Assembly (NCBI RefSeq): GCF_016907715.1
Contig: NZ_JAFBCM010000001.1
Span: forward strand, 4,774,001 to 4,838,000
DNA length: 64,000 nucleotides
Direction of reading: 5' to 3'
Origin: Tenggerimyces flavus
Lineage (GTDB): Bacteria > Actinomycetota > Actinomycetes > Propionibacteriales > Actinopolymorphaceae
Shown: positions 55,141 through 64,000 of the stretch, piece after piece
Position numbering within the stretch: position 1 is the first letter of the stretch
Layout: each line of letters starts with the position of its first letter
Notes under the pieces: generated by a model
What the model was told of the DNA's origin: nothing
Database searches by the model: none
What the model saw: only the letters and a program-made list of their open reading frames with translations
Translations under genes and position numbers: made by a program

Positions 55141-55742
55141 CGCCTACGATCGGCGTGCTCGCCCTGCAGGGCGACGTACGCGAGCACGTCCGCATGCTCG
55201 CCGCGAGCGGCGCCGAGGCCGTGCCCGTACGTCGGCGCGAGGAGCTGCTCGCGGTCGACGGCCTGGTGCTCCCGGGCGGCGAGTCGACCACGATGATCAA
55301 GCTGATCGAGGCGTTCGAGCTGCTCGAGCCGCTGCGCAAGCGGGTCGCGGACGGGATGCCGGCGTTCGGAACCTGCGCCGGCATGATCCTGCTCGCGGAC
55401 AAGATCGCGGACGGGATCGCAGGTCAGGAGACGATCGGCGGCATGGCGACGACCGTCCGGCGGAACGCGTTCGGGCGCCAGGTGGACTCGTTCGAGGGCG
55501 ATCTGGCGTTCACCGACGGGCTGGCCGGCGACCGCCCGTTCCACGCCGTGTTCATCCGCGCGCCGTGGGTCGAGGAGGTCCGCGGACACGCGCGGGTGCT
55601 TGCCCGCGTGGCGACGGGGCCGGCCACAGGTAGGATCGTTGCCGTTCGCCAGGGTCACCTGCTCGCGACGGCCTTCCACCCCGAGTTGACCGGCGACCCC
55701 CGGGTACACGAGTACTTCGTAGGAATCGTCAAGGAGGCGTAG
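55134..55742 (+). CDS. pdxT: pyridoxal 5'-phosphate synthase glutaminase subunit PdxT
   Basis: 202 residues, class I glutamine amidotransferase. [17 protein letters not shown] starts the fold; [25 protein letters not shown] (nucleophile Cys) and [10 protein letters not shown] (catalytic His-x-Glu) are all present. ATG 55134 overlaps pdxS by seven bases, so the two subunits are made together. Confidence 0.96.
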   Translation: MVTPTIGVLALQGDVREHVRMLAASGAEAVPVRRREELLAVDGLVLPGGESTTMIKLIEAFELLEPLRKRVADGMPAFGTCAGMILLADKIADGIAGQETIGGMATTVRRNAFGRQVDSFEGDLAFTDGLAGDRPFHAVFIRAPWVEEVRGHARVLARVATGPATGRIVAVRQGHLLATAFHPELTGDPRVHEYFVGIVKEA

Positions 55743-55748
55743 TCCGCC

Positions 55749-56510
55749 ATGTCCGGCCACTCCAAGTGGGCGACCACCAAGCACAAGAAGGCGGTCATCG
55801 ACGCCAAGCGCGGCAAGCTCTTCGCGAAGTTGATCAAGAACATCGAGGTCGCGGCCCGCGTCGGCGGCGGTGACGTGGGCGGCAACCCCACGTTGTACGA
55901 CGCCATCCAGAAGGCGAAGAAGTCGTCGGTCCCGAACGACAACATCGACCGCGCGGTCAAGCGCGGGTCCGGCCAGGAGGCCGGCGCCGCCGACTGGCAG
56001 ACGATCATGTACGAGGGCTACGGCCCCGCCGGCGTCGCGCTGCTGATCGAGTGCCTCACCGACAACCGCAACCGCGCGGCGGGTGACGTGCGCGCGATCA
56101 TGACGCGCAACAACGGCTCCATGGCCGACGCGGGCAGCGTGTCGTACCTGTTCACCCGCAAGGGCGTCGTGGTCGTGCCGGTCGAGCAGGAGGGCAAGAA
56201 GCTCTCCGAGGACGACGTACTGGAGACCGTGCTGGACGCGGGCGCCGAGGAGGTCAACGACCTCGGCGAGGCGTTCGAGGTCATCACCGAGCCGACCGAC
56301 CTGGTCGCGGTGCGGACGGCGCTGCAGACCGCGGGGACCGACTACGACTCGGCGGAGTCGAGCTTCATGCCCAGCGTGACCGTGCCGCTGGAGGAGGACG
56401 ACGCCCGCAAGGTCTTCCGGTTGGTCGAGGCGCTCGAGGACTGCGACGACGTGCAGAACGTGTACGCGAACTTCGACGTCTCGGACGAGGTCATGGAGAA
56501 GGTGGGGTAG
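55749..56510 (+). CDS. yebC: YebC/PmpR-family protein
   Basis: 253 residues. It starts [20 protein letters not shown], the family hallmark, with [20 protein letters not shown] and [11 protein letters not shown]. YebC proteins are DNA-binding regulators or, in recent work, ribosome-associated factors that relieve proline stalling. The last 21 codons are repeated just downstream. Confidence 0.95.
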   Translation: MSGHSKWATTKHKKAVIDAKRGKLFAKLIKNIEVAARVGGGDVGGNPTLYDAIQKAKKSSVPNDNIDRAVKRGSGQEAGAADWQTIMYEGYGPAGVALLIECLTDNRNRAAGDVRAIMTRNNGSMADAGSVSYLFTRKGVVVVPVEQEGKKLSEDDVLETVLDAGAEEVNDLGEAFEVITEPTDLVAVRTALQTAGTDYDSAESSFMPSVTVPLEEDDARKVFRLVEALEDCDDVQNVYANFDVSDEVMEKVG

Positions 56511-56512
56511 CG

Positions 56513-56578
56513 GACGTGCAGAACGTCTACGCGCTGAGCTTCCATGTTTCGGACGAGGTCATGGAGAAGGTCGGCTAG
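56513..56578 (+). repeat. tandem copy of the yebC 3' end
   Basis: Bases 56513-56578 repeat yebC 56448-56510 (DVQNVYA...[10 protein letters not shown] and a stop) with one extra codon and several base changes. The copy has no start of its own and begins two bases after the real stop. It looks like slippage or unequal exchange inside the gene end. Confidence 0.85.
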
Positions 56579-56597
56579 CTCTCTGAGCTGCACGAAC

Positions 56598-56626
56598 GCG
56601 CGCCCACCGGCTCCCGGTGGGCGCGC
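56598..56626. terminator. terminator hairpin after yebC
   Basis: GCGCGCCCACCGG-CTC-CCGGTGGGCGCGC is a perfect 13-base stem with a three-base loop followed by ATTCTCAT. It probably ends the pdxS-pdxT-yebC transcript. Confidence 0.9.
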
Positions 56627-56704
56627 ATTCTCATAGCACGAAGCGGCGCCCTCGGGTAGGAACGATCGTTCCGATAGAGGTGTGTACCAGTTTTGCCGAA
56701 ACCC

Positions 56705-56733
56705 TTGACGGCGCTTGGTTGGCTAATTACGGT
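56705..56733 (+). promoter_or_regulatory. candidate promoter of the first FG-GAP protein gene
   Basis: TTGACG (56705-56710) and TACGGT (56728-56733) with 17-base spacing form a good housekeeping-type pair. The leader of about 95 bases holds a perfect CCGAGGAC-GTC-GTCCTCGG hairpin (56782-56800) 22 bases before the Shine-Dalgarno sequence. I tested by eye for a ydaO (c-di-AMP) riboswitch and did not find its core. Confidence 0.55.
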
Positions 56734-56832
56734 CTTGGCCAGAACCACGGGTGGGCCTCCCTGCATCACCGCACCTCTCGACCGAGGACGTCGTCCTCGG
56801 TAGCTCCTTCTGCTCTGTGACAAAGGAGTTCC

Positions 56833-58152
56833 GTGGTGAAGAGAATGCTTGCTGCCCTGGGCACAGCCGCCGCGCTGGCCGCCGCGCTCGTGATCGGGCC
56901 ACCAGCTCACGCCGTTCCACCCACACCTACGTTCCCCGCCACGATCGACGCCTACGCGGTGTCCGACGACCAGACGCGATGCATCGACGGGGAACGGCCC
57001 GGCGTCGCCGACTTCCGCAACCTGCTCGAAGCCGAGTACGGCCGCGCCGACCTGGGCATTCATCGGCCTTGCGCGCAAGGCGGAACGAGCGAGCACAAGG
57101 AAGGCCGCGCGCTCGACTACCCGTTCAACGTCACCAACGCGACGCAGAAGGCGCAGGCCGACCAGCTGCTCGCCTGGCTGCTCGCCACCGACCAGTACGG
57201 CAACAAGCACGCTCTGGCTCGCCGGCTGGGGATCATGTACATGATCTGGAACCACAAGATCTGGCGGGCCTATCGGCCGAACGAGGGGTGGCTGCCGTAC
57301 GGCGGTCCCAACCCGCACACCGACCACATCCACTTCAGCTTCGGCTGGCCTGGCGCGCGCCAGGAGACGACCTGGTGGACGCTGGGCGGTTCTCCGGGTG
57401 GTCCCGCGGAGAGTGTGAATGGCGACAAGTTCGACGACATGTTGGCGGTGACGGCGTCGGATGAGTTGCGGATGTATCCGGGGCGTGTGTCGGCGGAGTT
57501 TGGTCAGTCGGTGCGGATTGGTCCTGGGTGGTCGACGGAGTACAACCGGCTCGGTACCTCTGATGTGGATGGTGATGGGTTGGGCGACATTGTGGGGACG
57601 TCGGAGGACGGTGGGTTGCATTACTGGCACAACAACGGCACCGGCACCTCGTATTCGAAGTCGACGAATGTGGGTGCGGGGTGGAAGGCGTTCGAGTGGT
57701 TGACGTTCGTCGATCTGACTGGTGACAACAAGGCCGACATCGTGGCTCGTGATGGGGATCAGCTGTATTGGTGGCGTGGCGCGGGGAACGGTACGTACGG
57801 TCCCAAGCTCCATGTTGGTGCGGGGTGGGCGACGTTCCCGGAGTTCGGTGGTGGTGATGCCGATGGTGATGGTGATGGCGATCTGTGGGGCACCGATGAG
57901 GCGGGCAGGTTGTTCTTCTGGCGGGGTAATGGTGCGGGTGGGTTCGCTACCAAGATCGAGGCGGGGTCGGGGTGGAACGTGTTCGGTCCGTTCAACGTGA
58001 TGGACATCAACGGTGACGGCAAGGCGGATCTGGTGGCTGCCAATGCCGCGGGTGATCTGTTCCGGTGGCTCGGTAAGGGTGACGGCAAGTTCAACGCTGC
58101 CGGTCCTCGGATCGGCTTCGGCTGGACCGACATCCGCATCGCCAGCTACTAA
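56833..58152 (+). CDS. secreted M15-like peptidase domain with FG-GAP propeller
   Basis: 439 residues. Signal peptide (KRMLAALGTAAALAAALVIG, cleavage after AHA). Residues 35-175 resemble the D,D-carboxypeptidase-like domain of actinobacterial wall proteins: SEHKEGRALDYPF (H and D metal ligands), MYMIWNHKIW, and NPHTDHIHFSFGW (HxH). Residues 190-439 are FG-GAP/VCBS units with calcium loops such as DVDGDGLGD and DADGDGDGD. This C-terminal module is nearly identical to that of the next gene. GTG 56833 has AAGGAG upstream. Confidence 0.87.
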   Translation: MVKRMLAALGTAAALAAALVIGPPAHAVPPTPTFPATIDAYAVSDDQTRCIDGERPGVADFRNLLEAEYGRADLGIHRPCAQGGTSEHKEGRALDYPFNVTNATQKAQADQLLAWLLATDQYGNKHALARRLGIMYMIWNHKIWRAYRPNEGWLPYGGPNPHTDHIHFSFGWPGARQETTWWTLGGSPGGPAESVNGDKFDDMLAVTASDELRMYPGRVSAEFGQSVRIGPGWSTEYNRLGTSDVDGDGLGDIVGTSEDGGLHYWHNNGTGTSYSKSTNVGAGWKAFEWLTFVDLTGDNKADIVARDGDQLYWWRGAGNGTYGPKLHVGAGWATFPEFGGGDADGDGDGDLWGTDEAGRLFFWRGNGAGGFATKIEAGSGWNVFGPFNVMDINGDGKADLVAANAAGDLFRWLGKGDGKFNAAGPRIGFGWTDIRIASY

Positions 58153-58172
58153 ACCCAAGGGGAGGGACTGAG

Positions 58173-59462
58173 ATGAGAAAGACCTTTGCCGCGTTGGCCA
58201 TCGCGGCCTTGTGCGTGGTGACCGCGACGGTCGTTCCGTCCGCGACGGCGGCGGTGGCGGCGCGGCCCAACTTCGAACTGCCGTTTCCCTGTGGAGAGAA
58301 GTGGAACGGCGCCACCTACAACAACCACGGCGGATCGGGGAACGACTTCCCGCTCGACCTGAACTGGGGATCCGGCGACGACGACCTCGGCAAGCCCGTC
58401 GTCGCCAGCGCTGCCGGAACGGTGAGCTACGGCGTCGCCGGAGTCATCGAGATCAACCATGGCGACGGCTGGTCGACGTCGTACCGGCACCTCAGCAACC
58501 GCGTTGCGGCCAACGGGTCGACGGTCGCGCGGGGACAGCTGATCGGCAAGGTCGGCGAAGAGGGTAACGCGTCCGGGCCGCACCTGCACTATGCCCAGCA
58601 GCTGAACGGGACCGCCGTGCACATCGTGTTGCACGGCGTGGCGATCACCTACAGCTACGTGTACAACGGTCCGCTCTACACGAGCTACAACTGCGGAGTC
58701 TCGGCCCGTCCGGCGGAGAGTGTGAACGGTGACGCGTTCGACGATCTGTTGGCGGTGACGGCGTCGGACGAGTTGCGGATGTATCCGGGTCGTGCGACCG
58801 GGGTGTTCGGTCAGTCGGTGCGGGTGGGTCCGGGGTGGACGGACGCGGTGTTCAACCGGCTGGGTACGTCGGATGTGGATGGCGATGGTCTTGGTGACAT
58901 CGTCGGAACGACGGCGGCGGGGAAGTTGAACTACTGGCGCAACAACGGAAATGGGACGTCGTTCTCGAAATCGACGAACGAGGGTTCTGGTTGGAGTGGC
59001 TACCAGTGGTTGACGTTCGTCGATCTCAACGGTGACAACAAGGCCGACATCGTCGCGCGCGATGGCGATGTCCTCTACTGGTGGCGTGGTCTGGGCACGG
59101 GTGTGTACGGGGCGCGGACGGAGATCGGTGAAGGGTGGGCCACGTTCCCGGAGTTCGGCGGTGGCGACGCCGACGGTGATGGTGACGGAGACCTGTGGGC
59201 CACCGACGCGGCCGGCAAGCTGTTCTTCTGGCGGGGCAACGGTGCGGGCGGGTTCGCTACCAAGATCGAGGCGGGGTCGGGGTGGAACGTGTTTGGTCCG
59301 TTCAACGTGATGGACCTCAACGGTGACGGCAAGGCGGATCTGGTCGCTGCCAATGCCGCGGGTGATCTGTTCCGGTGGCTGGGCAAGGGTGACGGCAAGT
59401 TCAACTCGGCCGGACCCCGCATCGGCTTCGGCTGGACCGACGTCCGCATCGCCAGCTACTAA
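58173..59462 (+). CDS. secreted M23-like peptidase domain with FG-GAP propeller
   Basis: 429 residues. Signal peptide (TFAALAIAALCVVTATVV, cleavage near ATA). Residues 32-180 match the LytM/M23 fold: GNDFPLDLNWG (the HxxxD position is FPLD, so the first metal His is not evident), GVIEINHGDGWSTSYRHLS, and ASGPHLHYAQQ (HxH). The C-terminal 250 residues are the same propeller as the neighbours. The altered first motif makes peptidase activity uncertain. ATG 58173 lies 20 bases after the previous stop, with GGGGAGGGA upstream. Confidence 0.85.
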   Translation: MRKTFAALAIAALCVVTATVVPSATAAVAARPNFELPFPCGEKWNGATYNNHGGSGNDFPLDLNWGSGDDDLGKPVVASAAGTVSYGVAGVIEINHGDGWSTSYRHLSNRVAANGSTVARGQLIGKVGEEGNASGPHLHYAQQLNGTAVHIVLHGVAITYSYVYNGPLYTSYNCGVSARPAESVNGDAFDDLLAVTASDELRMYPGRATGVFGQSVRVGPGWTDAVFNRLGTSDVDGDGLGDIVGTTAAGKLNYWRNNGNGTSFSKSTNEGSGWSGYQWLTFVDLNGDNKADIVARDGDVLYWWRGLGTGVYGARTEIGEGWATFPEFGGGDADGDGDGDLWATDAAGKLFFWRGNGAGGFATKIEAGSGWNVFGPFNVMDLNGDGKADLVAANAAGDLFRWLGKGDGKFNSAGPRIGFGWTDVRIASY

Positions 59463-59476
59463 CGCATAACGACTGA

Positions 59477-59511
59477 AACCACCCGCTCGCCGCTCTGGTG
59501 GGCGGGTGGTT
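59477..59511. terminator. hairpin after the second FG-GAP gene
   Basis: AACCACCCGC (59477-59486) pairs exactly with GCGGGTGGTT (59502-59511) around a 15-base loop. Probable terminator separating the second and third FG-GAP genes. Confidence 0.75.
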
Positions 59512-59533
59512 CGGCGTCCGCAAGCGGACGCCG
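59512..59533. terminator. second hairpin in the same gap
   Basis: CGGCGTCCGC-AA-GCGGACGCCG is a perfect ten-base stem immediately following the first. It may be part of a tandem terminator or lie in the leader of the third FG-GAP gene. Confidence 0.6.
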
Positions 59534-59611
59534 GGGTGGACTCTCGCGCCGCGCGTGGCGAAGAGTGGCCCGCGGTTGGGACGGGGCAAGTCGATTCGAA
59601 AGGGTTTCTTC

Positions 59612-61591
59612 ATGCCGTCGTCCCGTCGTGCACGGGCGTTCGTTCGCGCCGTTCTGACTGCCGTTGCCATCGTGGGCTTGACCTGCGCTTTGGGGGTCAG
59701 CGCCGTAGCCGCGCCGCCCCGGCCGGCCGCCGAGACCAAATTGGTGACGTACCGCGGCTACCAGGTCTCGGTGCCGAGCTCGTGGCCGGTGATCGAGCTG
59801 GCGAAGCAGAAGGTGTGCGTACGGTTCGACAAGTCGGCGGTCTACCTCGGTACACCGCGCTACCAGGAGACCTGCCCGGCGCACCTGGCCGGGAGCGACG
59901 CGGGCCTGCTGATCGAGCCGCTGACCACCGTGTCGGCCGCGCGTCCGGGGATCGTCCGCGCGAAGGCCGGCACAGCTGTCGGCGCCGCGACGACGGGGAT
60001 GCGGCAGGTCGCGGTGGAAAGCGCCGGCGTCCTGGTGACGGCGGCACCGGGGGCGGGCGCCGTCCTCGGCACCGGCAAGGTCGTCGCCGGCGCCGCGCCC
60101 CGGAAGCTGGCGACGAAGGTCAGGCCGATGGCGTCGGTCGTGGTCGCGCCCGGCACCGCGAACGGCAAGGGCTTCGACCAGTGCGCGGCCCCGTCGCAGG
60201 GAACGATGGACGCGTGGCTGAAGTCGTCGCCGTACCGGGCCGTCGGCATCTACATCAGCGGCGTCCAACGAGCGTGCGCGCAGCCGAACCTCACCCCGAA
60301 CTGGATCGCCAACCAGCACAGCCGCGGCTGGAAGTTCCTGCCGATCCACCTCGGCCTGCAAGCTCCGTGCCGCGGCTTCGGCGCCCGGATGTCATCCACA
60401 CCGGCGACCGCGCGCAGCCAGGGTCGCTCGGCAGCTGTCGAGGCCGTCGGAGCCGCCGCCAACCTCGGCATCGTTCCCGGCAGCGTGCTCTACAACGACA
60501 TGGAGTCGTACGACCGCGGCGGCTCCTGCAGCACCGCGGTGTTGAGCTTCCTAGCCGGCTGGACCGACGAGCTGCACGCTCGCGGCTACCTGTCCGGCGT
60601 CTACTCCAGCGTGTCGACCGGCATCGCCGACCTGGTCGCGAACTACTCCAGCTCCGCTTACACCCGGCCCGACCACGTGTTCTTCGCCTGGTGGAACAAC
60701 GCGGCGAACACCGATGGCGGCTCGTACCTCCCGGACAGCTACTGGGCCAACCACCAGCGGGTGAAGCAGTACGCCGGCGACGTCACCGAGACCTGGGGCG
60801 GTGTGAGGATGGCGATCGACCGCGACTTCCTCGACACCGCGAACGGTGCCGCGGAGACCGTGAACGGCGACCGGTTCGACGACCTGCTCGCGATCGGGCC
60901 TGACAACACGCTGCGGCTGTATCCGGGCCGGTCCGACGGCGCGCTCGGTGCGGCGTCGGTCGTCGGCACGGGCTGGTCGAAGGCGTACAACCGGATCGGC
61001 GTCGGCGACAGCAACGCCGACGGGTACGCCGACGTGCTGGCGACGTCGACCGACGGCCGGCTGCACTACTGGCACAACGGCCGGGACGCGACGTTCGCCA
61101 AGCTGGAGAACGCGGGCTCGGGCTGGAACGCGCTCGAGTGGTTCGCGCTGGTCGACCTGAACGGCGACAACAAGGCCGACGTGGTCGCGCGGGACGGCGG
61201 CCTCCTGTACTGGTACCGCGGGCAGGGTTCCGGGACGTTCGCTACCCGGGTCCAGGTGGGCGAGGGGTGGTCGAACTTCGCCCGCTTCGCCGGCGGTGAC
61301 GCCGATGGGGACGGCGACGGTGACTTGTGGGGCACGACGGCGGCCGGCGCGCTGTGGTTCTGGAAGGGCAACGGCAGCGGCGGCTTCTCGGCGGGAGTGA
61401 ACGTCGGCAAGGGCTGGGACGGGTTCGGCCCGGTCAACGTGCTGGACCTGAACGGGGACCGGCGGGCCGACCTGGTCGCGGCGCGGAGCGACGGCAAGCT
61501 GTTCCGCTTCAGCGGGCGGGGCGACGGGACCGTCGCGGCCGCTGACGAGATCGGCACCGGGTGGGCTTCGTACCGGATCGCAGCGCACTAA
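59612..61591 (+). CDS. secreted DUF1906 (glycoside hydrolase-like) protein with FG-GAP propeller
   Basis: 659 residues. Signal peptide (RAVLTAVAIVGLTCALGVSA). Residues 40-180 hold an uncharacterised region (VTYRGYQVSVPSSWPVI). Residues 190-410 match DUF1906/Rv2525c: GKGFDQCAAPSQGTMDAW, VGIYISGV, LYNDMESYD (acidic active-site candidate), GYLSGVYSSVSTG and MAIDRDFLD. The C-terminal 250 residues are the shared FG-GAP module. ATG 59612 has GAAAGGG upstream. Likely acts on the cell wall or extracellular sugar. Confidence 0.87.
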   Translation: MPSSRRARAFVRAVLTAVAIVGLTCALGVSAVAAPPRPAAETKLVTYRGYQVSVPSSWPVIELAKQKVCVRFDKSAVYLGTPRYQETCPAHLAGSDAGLLIEPLTTVSAARPGIVRAKAGTAVGAATTGMRQVAVESAGVLVTAAPGAGAVLGTGKVVAGAAPRKLATKVRPMASVVVAPGTANGKGFDQCAAPSQGTMDAWLKSSPYRAVGIYISGVQRACAQPNLTPNWIANQHSRGWKFLPIHLGLQAPCRGFGARMSSTPATARSQGRSAAVEAVGAAANLGIVPGSVLYNDMESYDRGGSCSTAVLSFLAGWTDELHARGYLSGVYSSVSTGIADLVANYSSSAYTRPDHVFFAWWNNAANTDGGSYLPDSYWANHQRVKQYAGDVTETWGGVRMAIDRDFLDTANGAAETVNGDRFDDLLAIGPDNTLRLYPGRSDGALGAASVVGTGWSKAYNRIGVGDSNADGYADVLATSTDGRLHYWHNGRDATFAKLENAGSGWNALEWFALVDLNGDNKADVVARDGGLLYWYRGQGSGTFATRVQVGEGWSNFARFAGGDADGDGDGDLWGTTAAGALWFWKGNGSGGFSAGVNVGKGWDGFGPVNVLDLNGDRRADLVAARSDGKLFRFSGRGDGTVAAADEIGTGWASYRIAAH

Positions 61592-61621
61592 CGGCGTTGA
61601 GGTCCGGTTCGCGTTACCGTG

Positions 61622-63337
61622 GTGTCCGTGCAGGGGGGCGTCGACGAACGCGTAGCTGAGCAGGTGCGGCTCGGCGGCTACACGCTGCTCGAACGCGTCG
61701 GCGAGGGCGGCATGGGCTTCGTCCACCGCGCGGTCGACGGGCAGAACAACACCGTCGCGGTCAAGCTGCTGCGCCCGAACGTCGCGAGCGACGTGGAGAG
61801 CCGGCAGCGGTTCGCCCGCGAGGCCCGCGTGCTCGCGCGCGTCCGCGGCGACCACGTCGCGGAGGTGATCGACTCCGACCTCGCGGCCGAGACGCCGTAC
61901 CTCGTGACCCGCTTCGTCTCCGGGCCGCCGCTGCACGACGTCGTGGCCAAGCACGGGGTGCTCGACGGCGCCGACCTGGCCGACCTGGCGGGGGACCTCG
62001 CGGACGCGCTGTGCTCGATCCATTCGGCCGGCGTCGTGCACCGCGACCTCAAGCCGGGCAACGTCCTGATCCACGACGGGGTCGCGGTCGTGATCGACTT
62101 CGGCATAGCGCAGATCGCCGACGAGACGCGCCTGACCATGCCTGGAATGGTGTACGGGACGCCTGGGTACGTCGCGCCGGAGGTGCTCTCCGGCGGCGCG
62201 GTCACGCCGGCGGCCGACATCCACGCGTGGGCGACCACGGTGACGTTCGCCGCGACCAACCGCGCACCGTTCGGCAAGGGCGGGCTGACGACGATCGCGT
62301 ACCGGGTGCTGAACGACGACGTCGACCTGACCGGCTGCCCGCCGTGGCTCGTTCCGGTGCTGAAGCGCTGCCTGGCAAAGGACCCGCTGGACCGGCCGAC
62401 GGCACCGGAGCTGCTGCTGTGGTTGGAGGAGGGCGAGGAGCCGGCCGACGTCCGGAAGTACCCGGCGGGACGGATCCCCACCTTCGTCGTGCCGGTGCAG
62501 CAGCCGGCGGAGGACGCCACGCCCCAGGCGGGACCGGACATCGTGCAGCCGTACGACTGGACGCGCGAGCCGCCGAGCCCGACCCGGCAGTACACGGCGG
62601 TGGCACCTTCGGCGGCGGCCGCGCCGTCGACAGGGCAGCTGCCGGTCGAGTCGCCCGCGCCGTCTCCGCAGCCGGTGAAAGCGCAGGGCGGCGGTCCGTT
62701 CAACCTGTCCCGGGTCGACCAGCGGAACCTGCACCCGGTCGTGACCGTGCTGCTGTTCGGCACCCTTACTGCGCTGGCCGCGACGCTCCCGATCGTGGCG
62801 CTGGTCGCACTGGTGTGCTGGCTGCTCGGCGTACGGATGGTCGACCGGGCGGCGCAACAGCTCGAACGTCGCCGTACCGGCAAGGGCCGCCGGCGCTCCG
62901 ACGGCTGGGCCGTCGCCGGCGCGATGCCGTGGCACGGCACCCGCTCGCTGCTGTTCACCACGTTGACGCTGCCGATCGCGCTCGCCGGCGCGTTTGTCGT
63001 CGCGGCGATCCTCGTGTTGGGGATGCTGGCCGGGAACGTCACGCCACCGCTCGCCCTGGTCACCGCGGTCGGAGTCCTCGGCGCCGCGGCCCTGGCCTGG
63101 TGGGGCATCGAGGGGGAGAGCGTCCAGCGCGGCAGTATCCGGGTGCTGAACACACTGCTCAAGCCGCGCTGGCTCGCCATCGCGGTCGCCGCCGTGCTGA
63201 GCGTGGCGATCATCGGCTTCGTCGCCCTGGCCACGGTCGAGCCGGTGAACCCCTGGCCGTTCGGCGAGTTCCAGCTCCCGGGCCGCCTCGGCGGCCTGGT
63301 CGGCAACTGGATCGGCGGCCCGTCGCTCGGCGACTGA
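61622..63337 (+). CDS. membrane Ser/Thr protein kinase
   Basis: About 571 residues. Kinase domain 18-270: [13 protein letters not shown] (P-loop), VAVKLL (Lys), [13 protein letters not shown] (catalytic loop), VIDFGIAQ (DFG-type) and [14 protein letters not shown] (APE). A Pro/Ser-rich linker (270-360) follows, then about four membrane segments and a short tail ([14 protein letters not shown]). No PASTA or other sensor domain. Starts at one of three close GTG codons (61619, 61622, 61628). Inserted between yebC and ruvC together with the propeller genes. Confidence 0.9.
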   Translation: MSVQGGVDERVAEQVRLGGYTLLERVGEGGMGFVHRAVDGQNNTVAVKLLRPNVASDVESRQRFAREARVLARVRGDHVAEVIDSDLAAETPYLVTRFVSGPPLHDVVAKHGVLDGADLADLAGDLADALCSIHSAGVVHRDLKPGNVLIHDGVAVVIDFGIAQIADETRLTMPGMVYGTPGYVAPEVLSGGAVTPAADIHAWATTVTFAATNRAPFGKGGLTTIAYRVLNDDVDLTGCPPWLVPVLKRCLAKDPLDRPTAPELLLWLEEGEEPADVRKYPAGRIPTFVVPVQQPAEDATPQAGPDIVQPYDWTREPPSPTRQYTAVAPSAAAAPSTGQLPVESPAPSPQPVKAQGGGPFNLSRVDQRNLHPVVTVLLFGTLTALAATLPIVALVALVCWLLGVRMVDRAAQQLERRRTGKGRRRSDGWAVAGAMPWHGTRSLLFTTLTLPIALAGAFVVAAILVLGMLAGNVTPPLALVTAVGVLGAAALAWWGIEGESVQRGSIRVLNTLLKPRWLAIAVAAVLSVAIIGFVALATVEPVNPWPFGEFQLPGRLGGLVGNWIGGPSLGD

Positions 63338-63416
63338 CTCGCTCGGCGCGCCTAAGCTGCCCGGTCGACCGTGGCGGTTAACCTCCGAACAGGTGTTCGG
63401 CAAGAGGGAGGCGTGG

Positions 63417-63968
63417 GTGCGGGTGCTCGGGGTCGACCCCGGTCTGACGCGGTGTGGGCTGGGCATCGTCGACCAGGGGGCACAGCGCAAGCTGGCGCTC
63501 GTGGCCGTCGACGTCGTCCGCACCAGCCCGGACACCGACCTCGCGGTGCGGCTGTTCGCCGTCCAGTGCGCGGTCGAGCAGTGGCTGGACGACCATCAGC
63601 CGGACGCGGTCGCGCTCGAGCGGGTCTTCAGCCAGCACAACGTTCGTACCGTGATGGGGACGGCCCAGGTCAGCGGCGTCGTGATGGCGGCCGCGGCCAA
63701 GCGCGGGGTGCCCGTCGTTCTGCACACGCCGAGCGAGGTGAAGGCCGCCGTCACCGGCAACGGGCGCGCGGACAAGTCCCAGATCACGCACATGGTCACG
63801 CGGATCCTCATGCTGGAGAGCAGCCCGAAGCCGGCCGACGCCGCGGACGCGCTCGCGCTCGCGATCTGCCACCTGTGGCGCGGCCCCGCCGCGGCCAGGC
63901 TCGCGGCCGCGCAGAAGGCCGCCGGACCCGTTCGTACGCAGTGGAAAGTCCCGGGAGGTCGGTCATGA
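63417..63968 (+). CDS. ruvC: crossover junction endodeoxyribonuclease RuvC
   Basis: 183 residues. RuvC cuts Holliday junctions. The catalytic acids are in [11 protein letters not shown] (Asp7), [11 protein letters not shown] (Glu) and [14 protein letters not shown] (two Asp). GTG 63417 has GAGGGAGG six bases upstream, preferred to GTG 63393. The stop overlaps the ruvA start (ATGA). Confidence 0.95.
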   Translation: MRVLGVDPGLTRCGLGIVDQGAQRKLALVAVDVVRTSPDTDLAVRLFAVQCAVEQWLDDHQPDAVALERVFSQHNVRTVMGTAQVSGVVMAAAAKRGVPVVLHTPSEVKAAVTGNGRADKSQITHMVTRILMLESSPKPADAADALALAICHLWRGPAAARLAAAQKAAGPVRTQWKVPGGRS

Positions 63969-64000
63969 TCGCGTTCGTCAAGGGGAAGGTCGCCTCGGTC
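63965..64000 (+). CDS. ruvA: Holliday junction helicase subunit RuvA, 5' end only
   Basis: ATG 63965 overlaps the ruvC stop and reads [12 protein letters not shown] to the window edge, the standard RuvA N-terminus. The rest lies outside the window. RuvA binds the four-way junction and loads RuvB. Confidence 0.85.
   Translation, partial: MIAFVKGKVASV

Noticed and set aside
56660-56832. ydaO-type c-di-AMP riboswitch before the wall-enzyme genes
   Set aside because: The region has a promoter and a short hairpin, but I could not find the conserved core of that riboswitch.
57231-57246. GATCATGTACATGATC palindrome as another type A copy
   Set aside because: It lies inside the first FG-GAP gene, encodes a natural stretch (IMYMIW), has no outer arms and fits coding by chance.
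60551-63535. 994-residue open frame on the minus strand
   Set aside because: It runs antisense to the DUF1906 and kinase genes, whose motifs are unmistakable. High-GC DNA commonly gives such shadow frames.

Overview
The window is chromosomal DNA of a high-GC, probably sporulating or filamentous actinobacterium. GTG starts are frequent, third codon positions are G/C-rich, and there is an SsgA-family cell-division gene and a phosphatidylinositol (PI) mannoside pathway. From memory, the gene order ssgB ... thrS ... HIT - pgsA - acyltransferase - pimA ... pdxS - pdxT - yebC ... ruvC - ruvA matches the backbone seen in Streptomyces and Mycobacterium. Here that backbone is heavily interrupted by accessory genes, pseudogenes and small palindromic repeats. 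An Actinopolymorphaceae/Kribbella-like host is my guess and is not proven by the sequence.

Layout. 1-12.7 kb: an ABC exporter with a divergent TetR regulator, an MFS transporter, a TROVE-domain protein without its usual vWA half, a Gly-Cys-Val tRNA cluster, a CapA-like lipoprotein, an aminodeoxychorismate lyase-like enzyme, a free-standing mraY, a DUF2625 gene, a 0.9 kb variable tandem repeat, a second tRNA-Val, a PGPGW membrane protein and ssgB. 12.9-24.1 kb: an accessory zone of small enzymes (GNAT acetyltransferases, three aminoglycoside-phosphotransferase-like proteins, a luciferase-like oxidoreductase, VOC, SRPBCC, DinB and a methyltransferase). It has several broken genes and a MITE-like element sitting exactly on a stop codon. 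24.1-32.7 kb: lpdA, a secreted esterase, a decayed secreted-protein gene and a compact operon of a lidless Hsp70, two membrane-anchored J-like/TPR proteins with SPD in place of HPD, and a GrpE. 32.7-39.9 kb: thrS, an AbiEi/DUF559 gene bracketed by long palindromes, RidA, sthA, a HIT protein and a PIG-L deacetylase. 39.9-53.7 kb: a kelch protein, two sigma/anti-sigma-like pairs, an EF-G-like GTPase, a third ECF sigma factor with a dihydrofolate reductase-like gene, FKBP, the pgsA-acyltransferase-pimA-LemA-like operon and a DUF2891 pseudogene. 53.7-64 kb: pdxS-pdxT-yebC, three secreted cell-wall-type enzymes sharing one FG-GAP propeller module, a membrane Ser/Thr kinase, ruvC and the start of ruvA.

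Genes that work together: pgsA, the acyltransferase and pimA build PI and acylated PI-mannosides through stop/start overlaps. PdxS and PdxT form PLP synthase. RuvC and RuvA act at Holliday junctions. Hsp70, the J-like proteins and GrpE look like a self-contained chaperone machine at the membrane. Two SigE-type sigma factors are each translationally coupled to a single-pass membrane protein. The best candidate for an under-described system is the Hsp70/SPD-J/GrpE operon. The palindrome-bracketed AbiEi-DUF559 cassette and the three-gene propeller family come next.
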